Shown here: positions 9,160 through 18,162 of the stretch, in pieces
Position numbering within the stretch: position 1 is the stretch's first letter
Layout: each line of letters starts with the position of its first letter
DNA from: Cyanobacteria bacterium QS_4_48_99
GTDB lineage: Bacteria; Cyanobacteriota; Cyanobacteriia; Cyanobacteriales; Rubidibacteraceae
NCBI GenBank assembly: GCA_003021505.1
Contig: PXPT01000029.1
Location: forward strand, 1 to 49,187
DNA: 49,187 nt
Direction: 5' to 3'
Position numbers and translations under genes: made by a program
The notes under the pieces: generated by a model
The model's input: the letters and a program-made list of their open reading frames with translations, nothing else
Told to the model about the DNA's origin: nothing
Database searches by the model: none

Positions 9160-11910
9160 TTACCCCGAAACTGGTGTGATTGCAAAAACTTTCGTATCCC
9201 ACCTTTTAATTGTTGCATTAAATTCTCCAGAACCGGAAGCTACATTGAAGTCCGTTTCCTGACCTGTTAACAGTTCGCGCGCGGTGTACTTTCCGTCTGG
9301 CAGATCAAGATTAATGGTCGCTTTAACCTTTCCAAGGTTGCTATTACTCTCGTCAAATTGGATGTGATCGCTAGCAACCACGATCAAGCGATCATTTTGA
9401 TCATAAAATCCAAAACCAGTAATCGTTCTCCCCTCTTGACCTGTGCTGAAACTCAGCGGGTAGTCAAACGTCTTAGCCTCTTCTTCGCTCAGAATAGGTG
9501 CAGTCTTCTCTAAAGCCGCACGTTCTTTTTCAGGAAGGAGATCTTCTCCGCCCTGGTATCGGTCAGGGATAATCCAAGCGCTAGGTTGAAAGTCATCCTG
9601 CAGTTCATTCAGTGCAGCATCACTAACGTAGTAGTTGAAAGGTACGCCTGCTTCTTTAAGATCCGTGACTGGCTGTAAATGCTGCCCTAGGTATGACGAG
9701 GTTATTTGGTTCGAATCCGCTCCTGCATTAGCCTCAACAGCGCGTTCTATAGGCACGCTGTAGTAGAGTGCCGGACCAAACGGACGGGTGGGAACGATGT
9801 CGCGGAGAAGCTCCACCCAGGGCTCTTTAGTTTTTCCTTGATCGTGGTAACTACGCGTCCAGGATTCGGTTGCTCGACGCACATCTCCCTGCCGCGTCGC
9901 CACGTGCGTTAAACCTGACTCAAGCCAGGTTCGTTTTAAGCGCTTCCACCCTAGCTCCTCTTGGGCTTCTTCACTCAGATTAGGCCACAGCTCATCAACT
10001 GCATTCCAGTACCTGTCTTCCGACGACATGATCATGTGCCCGTAGCGCCCACTGGGTTCTCGAGCGGCATACAGTCCTAGCATGGCTGACTCCCGTGATT
10101 CTGGAACGGAAAGCTGGCGCATCATGAAAGGTTGCACCGTTTGAACATTAAAAAGGACGTTATCAGGAGACACATTTTGCATAATGGCTCGCGCGTCAAC
10201 AGCACCCTTCCTACGCATGGCAGCCGGTGCAAAAGAAGTCTGGCTAACCAACCAGGGCTCTTCATCCGTGTGCTCGCCAATTTCCCTGGTAAGGGCTTCC
10301 CAGTTGTAAGCCCAGCGATCAACAAAGTAATCAATCCACTCCTGGTAGTGCTGTGAGCGGATCTCATCAGCCTGCTCTGTCAGCGTTCCAGACGAGAGAG
10401 TGACATCCATTCTACTCTCAAAGTCCTCAATGATGCGGGCATTGAAGTAGTTTGCGACACCGGAACCAGGATGAGAATCAAAAAAATCTGAGAAGCTGAA
10501 ACCGTTTATTCCCGTGAAAGCTGCCAAGCGACCGAGCCGTTCAGCTTGCCAATCGGCATAATAGGCGCTCTTACCCTCGAAATCTTCCGGAAAATCCTTT
10601 GGATCTAGTGGTACGAGGGGACTAACATAGCCCCATCCCAAATTTTCTCCGTTTTTGTTAACCCCCAATAACTCAGGACGCGCTTCAATCCATTCCACCC
10701 AAGCCTCATGACCTTCTTTGTCAGCGAACTTTCCACCAGGCTGGGACTCTTTAAAGGTACTTTTCCATAGTTGTAGACCCGTTGTAGGTACGACACCTTC
10801 CGCCTCATGCTCTGCGGCAACTCTGTTGATGGTTTCCTTCTTTTCCTGATATGCGGGTACTTCTTCCCAGAACCAGTTCTGAGGCGCTAGTCCCTGTCCT
10901 GCACCCCATGACTGATCCCAAGCGCCTGGTTCAAAAGGTGGACTCTTAACGCTAGTATCGGCAGCAGGTTCTCCTCGGGAGATTGGATCGCCAGAAACTG
11001 TGTCGGAGACCCCCGCGGTAATACCTGTATCTACTTTCCCACCATCGGTTGGGATAGCAGTAAGAGAGCTGCTGTCATCCATAGCCAGGAAGTTAACCGC
11101 TTCTGTCGTGTGCTTTGTCTCCTGGTCAGCACTGGTATCCTCCTCAAGCTTAACTTGGACTGTATCATTGCCGATATTATGGTAACGCAGTCCCGCTGGG
11201 TTTGAGCCATCATATGTTCCCATGGAAGACAAAAACTGTGGCGCTTCTGAAAAGTTGGCGCTGAAATCAATTTGGTGCCAGTCCTCAGTGACACGATTGG
11301 CGGTTTGTCCAACCTGATAGGTATGCCCATTCCACTCTCCCTCGCCCGAGGAGATAGCTGACCAGCCCAGGCTTTCAGTGGTGTGACCGGAGTTTTCTCG
11401 GGCTTCTTCTTCTTCCAGGGTGAGCTGGAAGCCACTAGCACTAGCCTCTTTTTGACGAGTGCGCACGAAGTCACTGCCAGTTTTAGTTTGAACTTGACTA
11501 AAAACTACGGGGGCTTCAGCGAACTCGTGGCTAAAGTTGACCGTTTCCCAACCCTCACTCGCGAGGAGATTAGTATCGGTGGTGCCTACTTCCAGTAGAG
11601 TGCCATCGTCTAACTGCCAGGTTCCTGCTTCAAGGACAAAGTAATTAAAGCTTTCTTCTGTGTGCCAGCCATCTTCGTAGTTTGGTTCTTGGATCGAGGC
11701 AGTGAAGCTGTCGCTTTGGATATCTTCAATGCGAATGGTGGCGGGATCGCTGCCATTGTAGGAAAGGGGTTGAGCAAAGACAACAGGGTCGTTGTAGCTG
11801 TGTTGAAGTTCAATGGTTTGGCTGTTGTGGTTTAAATCGCTGATGGTACTAGTCTCGCCGATTGTTAAAGGAAGAGGTGTATCTGTAGCAGACGCATCGA
11901 CTGAACTCAT
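9160..11910 (-). CDS. H-type-lectin-like repeat protein with a large glycosidase-like C-terminal region
   Basis: The start ATG at 11910 has a strong AGAGGAG Shine-Dalgarno five bases upstream on the minus strand. The 916-residue acidic protein opens with three related repeats of about 70 residues (about 31-100, 121-193 and 211-278). Each has the pattern hydrophobic-x-F...AP-V-F-S/A-Q, then G-S-D/N, then L-E-E and H-T-T-E, as in H-type lectin-like domains. A Pro/Gly linker (about 285-335) leads to about 580 residues that look like a TIM-barrel glycosidase-like region (for example ITGINGFSFSDFFDSHPGS-like text near residue 470). The catalytic class is not recognisable. I see no N-terminal signal peptide. 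Its position inside the polysaccharide locus suggests that it binds or trims the polymer. Confidence 0.65.
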   Translation of the reverse strand: MSSVDASATDTPLPLTIGETSTISDLNHNSQTIELQHSYNDPVVFAQPLSYNGSDPATIRIEDIQSDSFTASIQEPNYEDGWHTEESFNYFVLEAGTWQLDDGTLLEVGTTDTNLLASEGWETVNFSHEFAEAPVVFSQVQTKTGSDFVRTRQKEASASGFQLTLEEEEARENSGHTTESLGWSAISSGEGEWNGHTYQVGQTANRVTEDWHQIDFSANFSEAPQFLSSMGTYDGSNPAGLRYHNIGNDTVQVKLEEDTSADQETKHTTEAVNFLAMDDSSSLTAIPTDGGKVDTGITAGVSDTVSGDPISRGEPAADTSVKSPPFEPGAWDQSWGAGQGLAPQNWFWEEVPAYQEKKETINRVAAEHEAEGVVPTTGLQLWKSTFKESQPGGKFADKEGHEAWVEWIEARPELLGVNKNGENLGWGYVSPLVPLDPKDFPEDFEGKSAYYADWQAERLGRLAAFTGINGFSFSDFFDSHPGSGVANYFNARIIEDFESRMDVTLSSGTLTEQADEIRSQHYQEWIDYFVDRWAYNWEALTREIGEHTDEEPWLVSQTSFAPAAMRRKGAVDARAIMQNVSPDNVLFNVQTVQPFMMRQLSVPESRESAMLGLYAAREPSGRYGHMIMSSEDRYWNAVDELWPNLSEEAQEELGWKRLKRTWLESGLTHVATRQGDVRRATESWTRSYHDQGKTKEPWVELLRDIVPTRPFGPALYYSVPIERAVEANAGADSNQITSSYLGQHLQPVTDLKEAGVPFNYYVSDAALNELQDDFQPSAWIIPDRYQGGEDLLPEKERAALEKTAPILSEEEAKTFDYPLSFSTGQEGRTITGFGFYDQNDRLIVVASDHIQFDESNSNLGKVKATINLDLPDGKYTARELLTGQETDFNVASGSGEFNATIKRWDTKVFAITPVSG

Positions 11911-12321
11911 TGCTCCTCTTTTATTTAATCAACTAGCAATGAGTCTGCTAACCAAAAAGTAATTTTGATGTGATCTCTAAGGAGTTCAAAGATGATCTAA
12001 ATCACGTAGAGCGGAAGCTCCGTATGCCGTTGATGGGAGGCACTGAATGCCACAAAAATTTCCAAAATGGATAGTCTACATGCAGACTTGTACAATCTTT
12101 GCTCGCAGACGCAAAGACAATTGGAGCGCGAGTTTACAATCAAGTCTTACAGGTTGGCGTCTTGAATTTTGTCACTCCACCAGTGAGGCAGTCACTGTAG
12201 TCAACTACGTAGTTATACAAAAAACTGATCTCCTCACCCACACGCTGATTATTTTTTTCTCTGGAAGCGCTTAAATGGTAATATAAAACACTTAATCCGC
12301 GAGCCGAAAAATGGGGAAGCA
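11911..12321. other. 411-bp divergent intergenic region
   Basis: This gap separates the minus-strand lectin protein from the plus-strand GT4 pair and should hold both promoters. Visible items are the lectin gene's ribosome-binding site next to 11910, a 10-bp palindrome ACTACGTAGT at about 12202-12211, and an AT-rich stretch at 12260-12295 before the GT4 start. A 75-codon ORF at 12047-12274 has no ribosome-binding site and a protein text I do not trust. Confidence 0.4.
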
Positions 12322-13470
12322 GTGAATAGCGCAATCAAAACTCTACAAATTGGTGAGGGCTGGTTCCCCGAACAACCAGGCGGGCTCAACCGCTTCTATT
12401 ACGATTGCACCCGCTACTTGCCCCAAGCGGGTGTAGAAATGCGTGGTCTAGTTACAGGCTCTTCTAAGGTCTGCCAAGATTCCCATGGACAAATCCAAGC
12501 CTTTGCCCCCAGTGAGTCTCCTCTCTGGCAACGCTGCTACGGTGTTCGGCAAGCATTTCATCGGCTGCTGGCTGAACAAGAGTACCCACTAGTTGTTTCC
12601 CACTTTGCCTTGTATACCTTGCCCGTGCTGGATGAATTGCGCCAGCGACCTTTGGTAACGCACTTTCATGGTCCCTGGGCTCTCGAAAGTAGCGTAGAAA
12701 GCAACAAAAGTGTTGCTAACAAGCTGAAAAAAGCAATTGAGCAGATTGCATATCGTCGAACCGTAAACTTTATTGTACTCTCTAAAACCTTCCGCGATAT
12801 CTTACACCAACAATATCGAGTGCCGTGGGAACGCATTCATATCGTCCCTGGCGGTGTAGACATGAATCACTTTGACCTTACTATGTCCCGCACTGAGGTA
12901 CGAGCCAAACTAGGTTGGTCTCAAGACCGCTTCATTATCTTTACTGTGCGACGGCTGGCAAAGCGCATGGGTTTAGAAAATTTAATCGCGGCAGTGGACA
13001 AGGTACGTCACCATTATCCAGAAGTTATGTTGCAGATTGCTGGTAAAGGCGCACTGGCTTCAACCCTGAAAACGCAAATTGAACAACTCGGACTCACAGA
13101 GCATGTCAGACTATTAGGGTATGTCCCGGATGAACAACTGGCACTCGCATACCGCGCTGCTGACTTGACAGTTGTGCCTACGGTTTCCCTAGAGGGATTT
13201 GGTCTAATTGTCGTCGAGTCTCTAGCGGCTGGCACGCCCGTTTTGGGAACGCCAGTAGGCGGCATTCCCGAAATTTTGGAACCCTTCTCTCAAGACTTAG
13301 TATTTGAGGGATACACCAGCGAGCAGCTAGCTCAAGGTATGATAGAAGCTCTATCTGGTCAGCGCCAGCTACCCAGCAGCCCAGCCTGTCAAGCTTACAT
13401 TCAGCAAAATTACGCTTGGCATGTGATCGCACAGCAAATTAAATCGGTCTACCAAGCCTCCTTAGCATGA
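12322..13470 (+). CDS. GT4-family glycosyltransferase
   Basis: The start is GTG 12322, preceded by GGGGAAG. The 382-residue GT-B protein has an N-terminal glycine-rich motif EQPGGLNRFYYD typical of GT4 enzymes, the linker GGVDMNHFD near residue 178, and the donor site EGFGLIVVESLAAGTPVLGT (E-x7-E, about residue 290) followed by VGGIPEIL. It probably acts at the inner membrane in polysaccharide assembly. The last codon overlaps the next glycosyltransferase as ATGA, which indicates translational coupling of the pair. Confidence 0.88.
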   Translation: MNSAIKTLQIGEGWFPEQPGGLNRFYYDCTRYLPQAGVEMRGLVTGSSKVCQDSHGQIQAFAPSESPLWQRCYGVRQAFHRLLAEQEYPLVVSHFALYTLPVLDELRQRPLVTHFHGPWALESSVESNKSVANKLKKAIEQIAYRRTVNFIVLSKTFRDILHQQYRVPWERIHIVPGGVDMNHFDLTMSRTEVRAKLGWSQDRFIIFTVRRLAKRMGLENLIAAVDKVRHHYPEVMLQIAGKGALASTLKTQIEQLGLTEHVRLLGYVPDEQLALAYRAADLTVVPTVSLEGFGLIVVESLAAGTPVLGTPVGGIPEILEPFSQDLVFEGYTSEQLAQGMIEALSGQRQLPSSPACQAYIQQNYAWHVIAQQIKSVYQASLA

Positions 13471-14615
13471 AGCGCCGTCGAGTTCTCTTTGTTGATCACA
13501 CTGCCGTGATGGGTGGAGGTGAGTTGAGTTTACTAGATATTGCCACCGCCTATCGCGAAACCAGCCAGGTTCTTCTATTTACCGACGGTCCCTTCCGAGA
13601 GCGGCTGGAAGCAGCCGGGGTCAGCGTCAAGGTTGCGCCTGCCCCAGAAGTTGCTCTAACAATGCGTGCCTCAGGTGAACTCAGCGCACTCAAGGTCTTA
13701 CCTGCCCTATGGTGGATGGCTTGTCAAGTCGCAGAGGCAGGACGGGGGTTTGAGTTAGTACACGCCAACTCGCAAAAAGCGCTCATCGCTTCTGCGCTGG
13801 CTACATTGATGGGAGGTCCCCCAGTCGTCTGGCACCTGCGAGATATTCTGACCGCAGGGCACTTCAGTCGCCTCAATCGTCGCATCGCAGTTTCCTTGGC
13901 AAATACTCGCACTGCTCTAGTATTAGTCAATTCCCGTGCCACGGGTGAAGCATTTGTCGCTGCTGGCGGGCGTCGGAAACTGGTTAGCCTGCTCTACAAC
14001 GGATTCTCGTCAGATGCTTTTGATCACTTAGCACCGGAAAAGCCAGCAGAGATTCGTACTGAGCTAGGAATTAATGATGCCCCACTGGTAGGTGTATTCA
14101 GTCGCATATCCTACTGGAAAGGTCAACATGTCCTGCTAGAAGCGCTACGGGAACTGCCAGAGGTACACGCCCTATTCGTGGGTGAAGCACTATTTGGTGA
14201 AGTGGAGTACACCTCTCATATTAAGGCTCTGGCTTCTACCCCTGAGTTAGAAGGTCGCGTTCATTGGCTGGGATTTCGCAGTGACGTACCAGCCTTGATG
14301 GCGGCTTGTAACATTGTGGCGCATACCTCCACTGAACCCGAACCTTTCGGTAGGGTAATTGTCGAAGGTCAGCTTGCCCAACGACCTGTAGTTGCTTCCG
14401 CTACTGGTGGTCCAGCCGAGCTTATTCAGGATGGGGTGACTGGTAGCCTAGTGCCCCCTAATGACCCAGTGGCACTCGCTAAAACAATTCGTGAGCTTCT
14501 AGCAGACCCCAGTGCGACCGCAGCCCTGGCAGAGCGGGGGAGAACTCAGGCACGGACTAATTTTTCCTTGGAAACCCTGCTGGCTGCCTTGGACAAGGCG
14601 CTACAACAAGTTTAG
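13467..14615 (+). CDS. GT4-family glycosyltransferase
   Basis: The ATG at 13467 overlaps the stop of the preceding glycosyltransferase by four bases (ATGA). The 382-residue protein starts RRVLFVDHTAVMGGGELSLL, the acceptor-domain signature, and has the donor-site motif EPFGRVIVEGQLAQRPVVA (E-x7-E, about residue 291) followed by TGGPAELI. The pair probably adds consecutive sugars. It is the last gene of the polysaccharide locus; a hairpin-bearing 379-bp gap separates it from the RiPP cluster. Confidence 0.88.
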   Translation: MKRRRVLFVDHTAVMGGGELSLLDIATAYRETSQVLLFTDGPFRERLEAAGVSVKVAPAPEVALTMRASGELSALKVLPALWWMACQVAEAGRGFELVHANSQKALIASALATLMGGPPVVWHLRDILTAGHFSRLNRRIAVSLANTRTALVLVNSRATGEAFVAAGGRRKLVSLLYNGFSSDAFDHLAPEKPAEIRTELGINDAPLVGVFSRISYWKGQHVLLEALRELPEVHALFVGEALFGEVEYTSHIKALASTPELEGRVHWLGFRSDVPALMAACNIVAHTSTEPEPFGRVIVEGQLAQRPVVASATGGPAELIQDGVTGSLVPPNDPVALAKTIRELLADPSATAALAERGRTQARTNFSLETLLAALDKALQQV

Positions 14616-14994
14616 TTGTTTGTTAAAGAAGCGATCGCCCTCCAAATTTCTGCTAAAAATAAAATACTACTCTACCAGCAGAGAATGCAGAATGGGATAA
14701 TGAAGGCAAGAGGCGAGAGGCAAGAGGCAAAAGGGGCAATGAAGAACTTTTGCCTTCTGCTTCTAGCCTTTCCTGATTCTTTACTTTTGCCATTTGCCTT
14801 TAGCCTTTAGCATTCCTTAAATCACCACTTTTAGGTCACTTTTTCACCCCTCTAGAAGTTATAAAAAATTATACGATAATAAAATAATCCCAGTAGATTA
14901 AGTTTTTAAATGTAATCACTCTTGTAGGTTAGCTAGACACAAGGCTAACCTCCGCCGCAATTAGTCAAGTTAATTGTTATTAGCATAAGCAAGT
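14616..14994. other. 379-bp intergenic region with repeat-type hairpin and AT-rich leader
   Basis: The first half contains a perfect 9-bp stem AGGCAAAAG/CTTTTGCCT (14725-14733 and 14747-14755), flanked by AGGC-rich and TGCC-rich repeats of a kind that recurs at 26.58 and 35.89 kb in the window. It may act as the terminator of the glycosyltransferase pair. The second half (about 14855-14905) is strongly AT-rich and precedes the first RiPP gene by about 90 bp, a plausible promoter region. No gene is seen. Confidence 0.4.
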
Positions 14995-15300
14995 ATGGCA
15001 AAACCAAACAAAGTTTCCAACTATTCCATAATCAGACCTACTCAGGATCAGGTTTCTTCTGACCTGGCTGGAGAGGCGGTAATTCTCCATCTCAACTCTG
15101 GCGTTTATTATGGGGTGAATGAAGTAGGGGCTCGGATCTGGAATTCAATCCAACAGCAAAAAACAGTGAATGATCTCCAGGGAATGCTTTTAGAAGAGTA
15201 TGAAGTGGAGCCTGAGCAACTGCGTAGCGACACCCTACCCTTACTCCAACAATTGGCAGCCGAAGGGCTAATTGAGGTCAAAAATGAAGCGAATCCGTAA
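14995..15300 (+). CDS. PqqD-like RiPP recognition protein (lasso B1)
   Basis: This 101-residue protein belongs to the PqqD fold, the RiPP recognition element of lasso peptide systems. It holds the precursor's leader and presents it to the B2 peptidase. The text is typical: DLAGEAVILHLNSGVYYGVN, then GARIWNSIQ, then a helical C-terminus ending LLQQLAAEGLIEV. It is a free-standing B1 and not a B1-B2 fusion. The next gene starts inside its last codons at 15284, so the two are translationally coupled. With the cyclase and the leader-motif precursor downstream, the assignment to a lasso-type locus is firm. Confidence 0.88.
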   Translation: MAKPNKVSNYSIIRPTQDQVSSDLAGEAVILHLNSGVYYGVNEVGARIWNSIQQQKTVNDLQGMLLEEYEVEPEQLRSDTLPLLQQLAAEGLIEVKNEANP

Positions 15301-15729
15301 GTTTTTCTACCAGAGTAAGAGCGATCGCCAACTTCTGCTCATTACCTTCATCTTACTAGGAATAATCCGGTTCGGGCTATGGTTACTGCCATTCCCCACC
15401 TTTCGGCGAGTCTTGGCAATAATTAATAAAGTGACTTCTCAGCAGCAGAAAGTAGAGCAATCCTCCAAAAAAAAATTGTCTGGGCGGTCAACGCGAGCAG
15501 TTACTATCTACCTGGTCGCGTGAAATGTCTCGCTCGCGCCTTGGCGACACAAATTCTTTTGAGTCGATGTGGTTATCCATCCCATCTCCGCTTCGGCATT
15601 GTTAAAGAAAAAGAAGGGCATCTACAAGCTCATGCCTGGGTGGAAAGTCAGGAAGAAGTCGTCATGGGCGATCTTAGGAACTTATCCGAGTTCACTCCAT
15701 TACCATCGCTGGAAGGAGGCAGACTGTGA
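15284..15729 (+). pseudogene. lasso B2 leader peptidase (transglutaminase-like), frameshifted at A9
   Basis: B2 is the cysteine protease that removes the leader from a lasso precursor. The N-terminal part (MKRIRKFFYQSKSDRQ, then a hydrophobic LLLITFILLGIIRFGLWLL) starts at ATG 15284 and leaves frame at an A9 run (15467-15475). The text continues one frame over from codon 15475 (IVWAVNASSYYLPGRVKCLA) to TGA 15727-15729. The catalytic triad lies wholly downstream: Cys in VKCLARAL, His in LQAHAWVE and Asp in VMGDLRN. With one more A the joined protein would be about 149 residues, the normal B2 length, with no other lesion. This could be a true mutation, a sequencing error, or transcriptional slippage on A9. 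Confidence 0.8.
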
Positions 15730-17747
15730 GCGGCATCGTAGGTATTCACTACTTCGACGGTCGGTCTGTAGAGCGTACAGACCTTAAGGAGATGGTGGAT
15801 GTTCTTGCTCACCGGGGACCAGACGGCTCAGATATCTGGAGCGAAGGCTCTGTAGGTGTAGGGCATTGCATGCTGTGGACAACGCCTGAATCGCTTGTTG
15901 AGAAGTTACCTCTGGTTAGTCAAACCGGCGATTTGGTAATTACTGCTGATGCCCGGATTGATAATCGGGATGAACTTCTCCCGGCACTAGGACTTGACAA
16001 TGGAATACCTGAAAAAATTACTGATAGCCAACTCATCCTTGCTGCTTACCAACAATGGGGAGAGCAATGCCCAGAGCAACTCTTGGGGGACTTTGCGTTT
16101 GCCATCTGGGACAAAAGTAAGCAAACCTTTTTCTGCGCTCGGGATCATCTAGGCGTTAAGCCATTCTACTATTATTCGTCCCACCAAGCTTTCGTTTTCG
16201 CCTCCGAAATGAAAGCCCTTCTTAGCGTGTCCGAAATCTCACCTCGCCTCAACGAGGTCAGAATGGGCGACTACTTAACAATGATGATGGAAGACCAATC
16301 TATCACCATCTATAAAAGCATCCTACGGCTTCCGCCTGCCCATAGCATGAGCGTGAGCCAGTCTGGAGTGCAGTTGTGGGCATATTGGTGCCTAGACCCT
16401 GAGCGCGAGCTTCAGTTGGACAGCGATGAAGCTTATGCTAAGGCATTTCGCGAAATCTTTACGAAGGCAGTACGCTGCCGCCTACGTAGTGCTCTGCCTG
16501 TGGGTTCCCAGTTGAGCGGTGGACTCGATTCTTCTTCAGTTACCTGTGTCGCCCGGAAATTACTCGCTCAGGCAGGAAATACGCCACTACATACTGTTTC
16601 AAACATTTTTGAAGACCTCCCTGAATGTGACGAGCAACCTTTCATTAACACCGTCCTTGCTCAAGGAGAAATGATTCCTCACTACGTGCATGCCGACCAA
16701 CTCAGTCCCTTGTCGGAGCTAGACCAGATTTGGCAGTACGAGGATGAAGCCTTGATTGCTCCCAACCATTTCCTCTCCTGGGGGCTGAACCGCGCCGCAC
16801 AGCAGGCAGGTATTCGAGTCTTTCTTGACGGCTTTGATGGTGACACTGCGGTATCTCATGGTGGGGTGAGGTTCGCGGAGCTAGCACGCCAACAAGAGTG
16901 GGAAAGCTTTGCTCGGGAAGCTAAGGCAATTTCGGCACACTTCCCTATCTCGCCCCAAATGTTGCTGAACAGCTACGGTGTTGTGCCCCTACAAGGATTG
17001 GCAAAGCAAGCCCGCTGGGTGGCTTTTGCTAAAGCCGTGCATCAGCTCCACAAGCATTTGGATATCTCGCGCAGGCACTTGTTGATCAAACATGGCTTAA
17101 AAGCATTAGTTCCGAAACGGATGCGCCAGATTAGGCGGCGGCTGCGCCGAGGCAGAAGTGGAAAACCGACTAGCCCCGTTAGCCCTCTTGTCAACCCCAG
17201 CTTTGCTCAGCGCATCAGTTTGGCTGAGCGTATTAATATGCTAGGTAGGCACTCAGAGCAACCAACAACCGCTAGAGCGGATCACTGGCAAGCCTTAACA
17301 ACCGGTCTGATAGCATTTGCCCTGGAACAATTAGACCAATATGCGGCAGCCTTTTCCCTAGAAGCTCGCCATCCCTTTATGGATAAGCGGCTGATTGAAT
17401 TTTGTCTAGCATTGCCCTCTGAGCAGAAGTTGTATCAAGGGTGGAGCCGGATGGTACTGCGCCGCGCTCTAGCAGACGTTCTGCCAGAGACAATTCAGTG
17501 GCGCGGGGGAAAAACGACTATGACACCGAATTTTCAACGCGGACTACTGAAATTCGACCACGAGCTTCTCGATCAGGTGGTTTTCCAGCGATCGCAGCAG
17601 ATGGAAAAATACGTCAATCTACATTTTCTGCGAAAAACTTATCAACAAGTCCAATCAGGAGAAAAGCTCCATGATCCAGATATAATGGTACTTTGGCGGG
17701 CGATCACTATAGCGCTATGGCTGAACCGCAACCAGGTAACATCATAA
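15726..17747 (+). CDS. asparagine-synthetase-like lasso cyclase (C protein)
   Basis: The start is GTG 15726, overlapping the B2 stop. The 673-residue protein has the two domains of class B asparagine synthetase. The N-terminal glutaminase-like domain begins MSGIVGIHYFDG: the catalytic Cys that should follow the initiator Met is Ser, so no ammonia can be released from glutamine. The synthetase domain has the intact PPi loop SGGLDSSS (about residues 263-270) and ELARRQEW and MDKRLIEFCLALP segments. This combination is that of lasso cyclases, which adenylate an Asp/Glu side chain and close an isopeptide ring with the core's first residue. The next gene is the precursor, 114 bp downstream. Confidence 0.88.
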   Translation: MSGIVGIHYFDGRSVERTDLKEMVDVLAHRGPDGSDIWSEGSVGVGHCMLWTTPESLVEKLPLVSQTGDLVITADARIDNRDELLPALGLDNGIPEKITDSQLILAAYQQWGEQCPEQLLGDFAFAIWDKSKQTFFCARDHLGVKPFYYYSSHQAFVFASEMKALLSVSEISPRLNEVRMGDYLTMMMEDQSITIYKSILRLPPAHSMSVSQSGVQLWAYWCLDPERELQLDSDEAYAKAFREIFTKAVRCRLRSALPVGSQLSGGLDSSSVTCVARKLLAQAGNTPLHTVSNIFEDLPECDEQPFINTVLAQGEMIPHYVHADQLSPLSELDQIWQYEDEALIAPNHFLSWGLNRAAQQAGIRVFLDGFDGDTAVSHGGVRFAELARQQEWESFAREAKAISAHFPISPQMLLNSYGVVPLQGLAKQARWVAFAKAVHQLHKHLDISRRHLLIKHGLKALVPKRMRQIRRRLRRGRSGKPTSPVSPLVNPSFAQRISLAERINMLGRHSEQPTTARADHWQALTTGLIAFALEQLDQYAAAFSLEARHPFMDKRLIEFCLALPSEQKLYQGWSRMVLRRALADVLPETIQWRGGKTTMTPNFQRGLLKFDHELLDQVVFQRSQQMEKYVNLHFLRKTYQQVQSGEKLHDPDIMVLWRAITIALWLNRNQVTS

Positions 17748-17861
17748 GTCTCACTACGCAAGTTGGGCAGATTCTGAACTGGTCTATAACCTTGACATTA
17801 CGCCCAAATCCAACCATTTCAATCGCGGGAGATTCAAACTAAACAAACAGATAATCAAAAA

Positions 17862-18074
17862 ATGAAAAAGCCTTACAAAACACCAAAACTAACTATCCAC
17901 GGTAATATTGAGAACCTTACCCAGGGACCATTTAGTATGGGTGAATCCAGCGATACTAGTTTCTTTGGTGGTCAGAGTTTCACCCCATCAATACCAGAGG
18001 CAAATAAACTGCATGATGGTGGCCATAACAGCTCGTTCGACTTTGAGAAAAGCGATCTCGACTTGGGTAATTAG
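17862..18074 (+). CDS. lasso-type RiPP precursor with an unusually long C-terminal part
   Basis: The 70-residue peptide has the canonical lasso leader motif Y5-x2-P8-x-L10-x3-G14-x4-L19-T20, with Thr20 in the penultimate-leader position. Cleavage after Gln21 would leave a core starting at Gly22 (GPFSMGESSDTSFFGG). The only acidic residue at ring distance is Glu28, core position 7. Asp31 would be position 10, outside the usual 7-9. The remaining core is 49 residues, more than twice that of characterised lasso peptides, and is rich in Gly, Ser, Phe and Asp. Either it is trimmed further, or the product is not a conventional lasso. The position directly after the cyclase supports a real gene. Confidence 0.85.
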   Translation: MKKPYKTPKLTIHGNIENLTQGPFSMGESSDTSFFGGQSFTPSIPEANKLHDGGHNSSFDFEKSDLDLGN

Positions 18075-18162
18075 TAAGCAATTGCTTACTAAAAATTACC
18101 ACGGAAAGTTTTTCGGTGGCAGATGGCTCTTCTCGTAAATGCCCCTTCTAGGAAGTAGAAGC

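Noticed and set aside
12047-12274. 75-codon ORF in the gap before the GT4 pair
   Set aside because: It has no ribosome-binding site, no recognisable text and lies in the divergent promoter region.
14725-14755. AGGCAAAAG hairpin as a riboswitch for the RiPP cluster
   Set aside because: It is a simple 9-bp stem within a repeat family seen elsewhere in the window and lacks any conserved aptamer.
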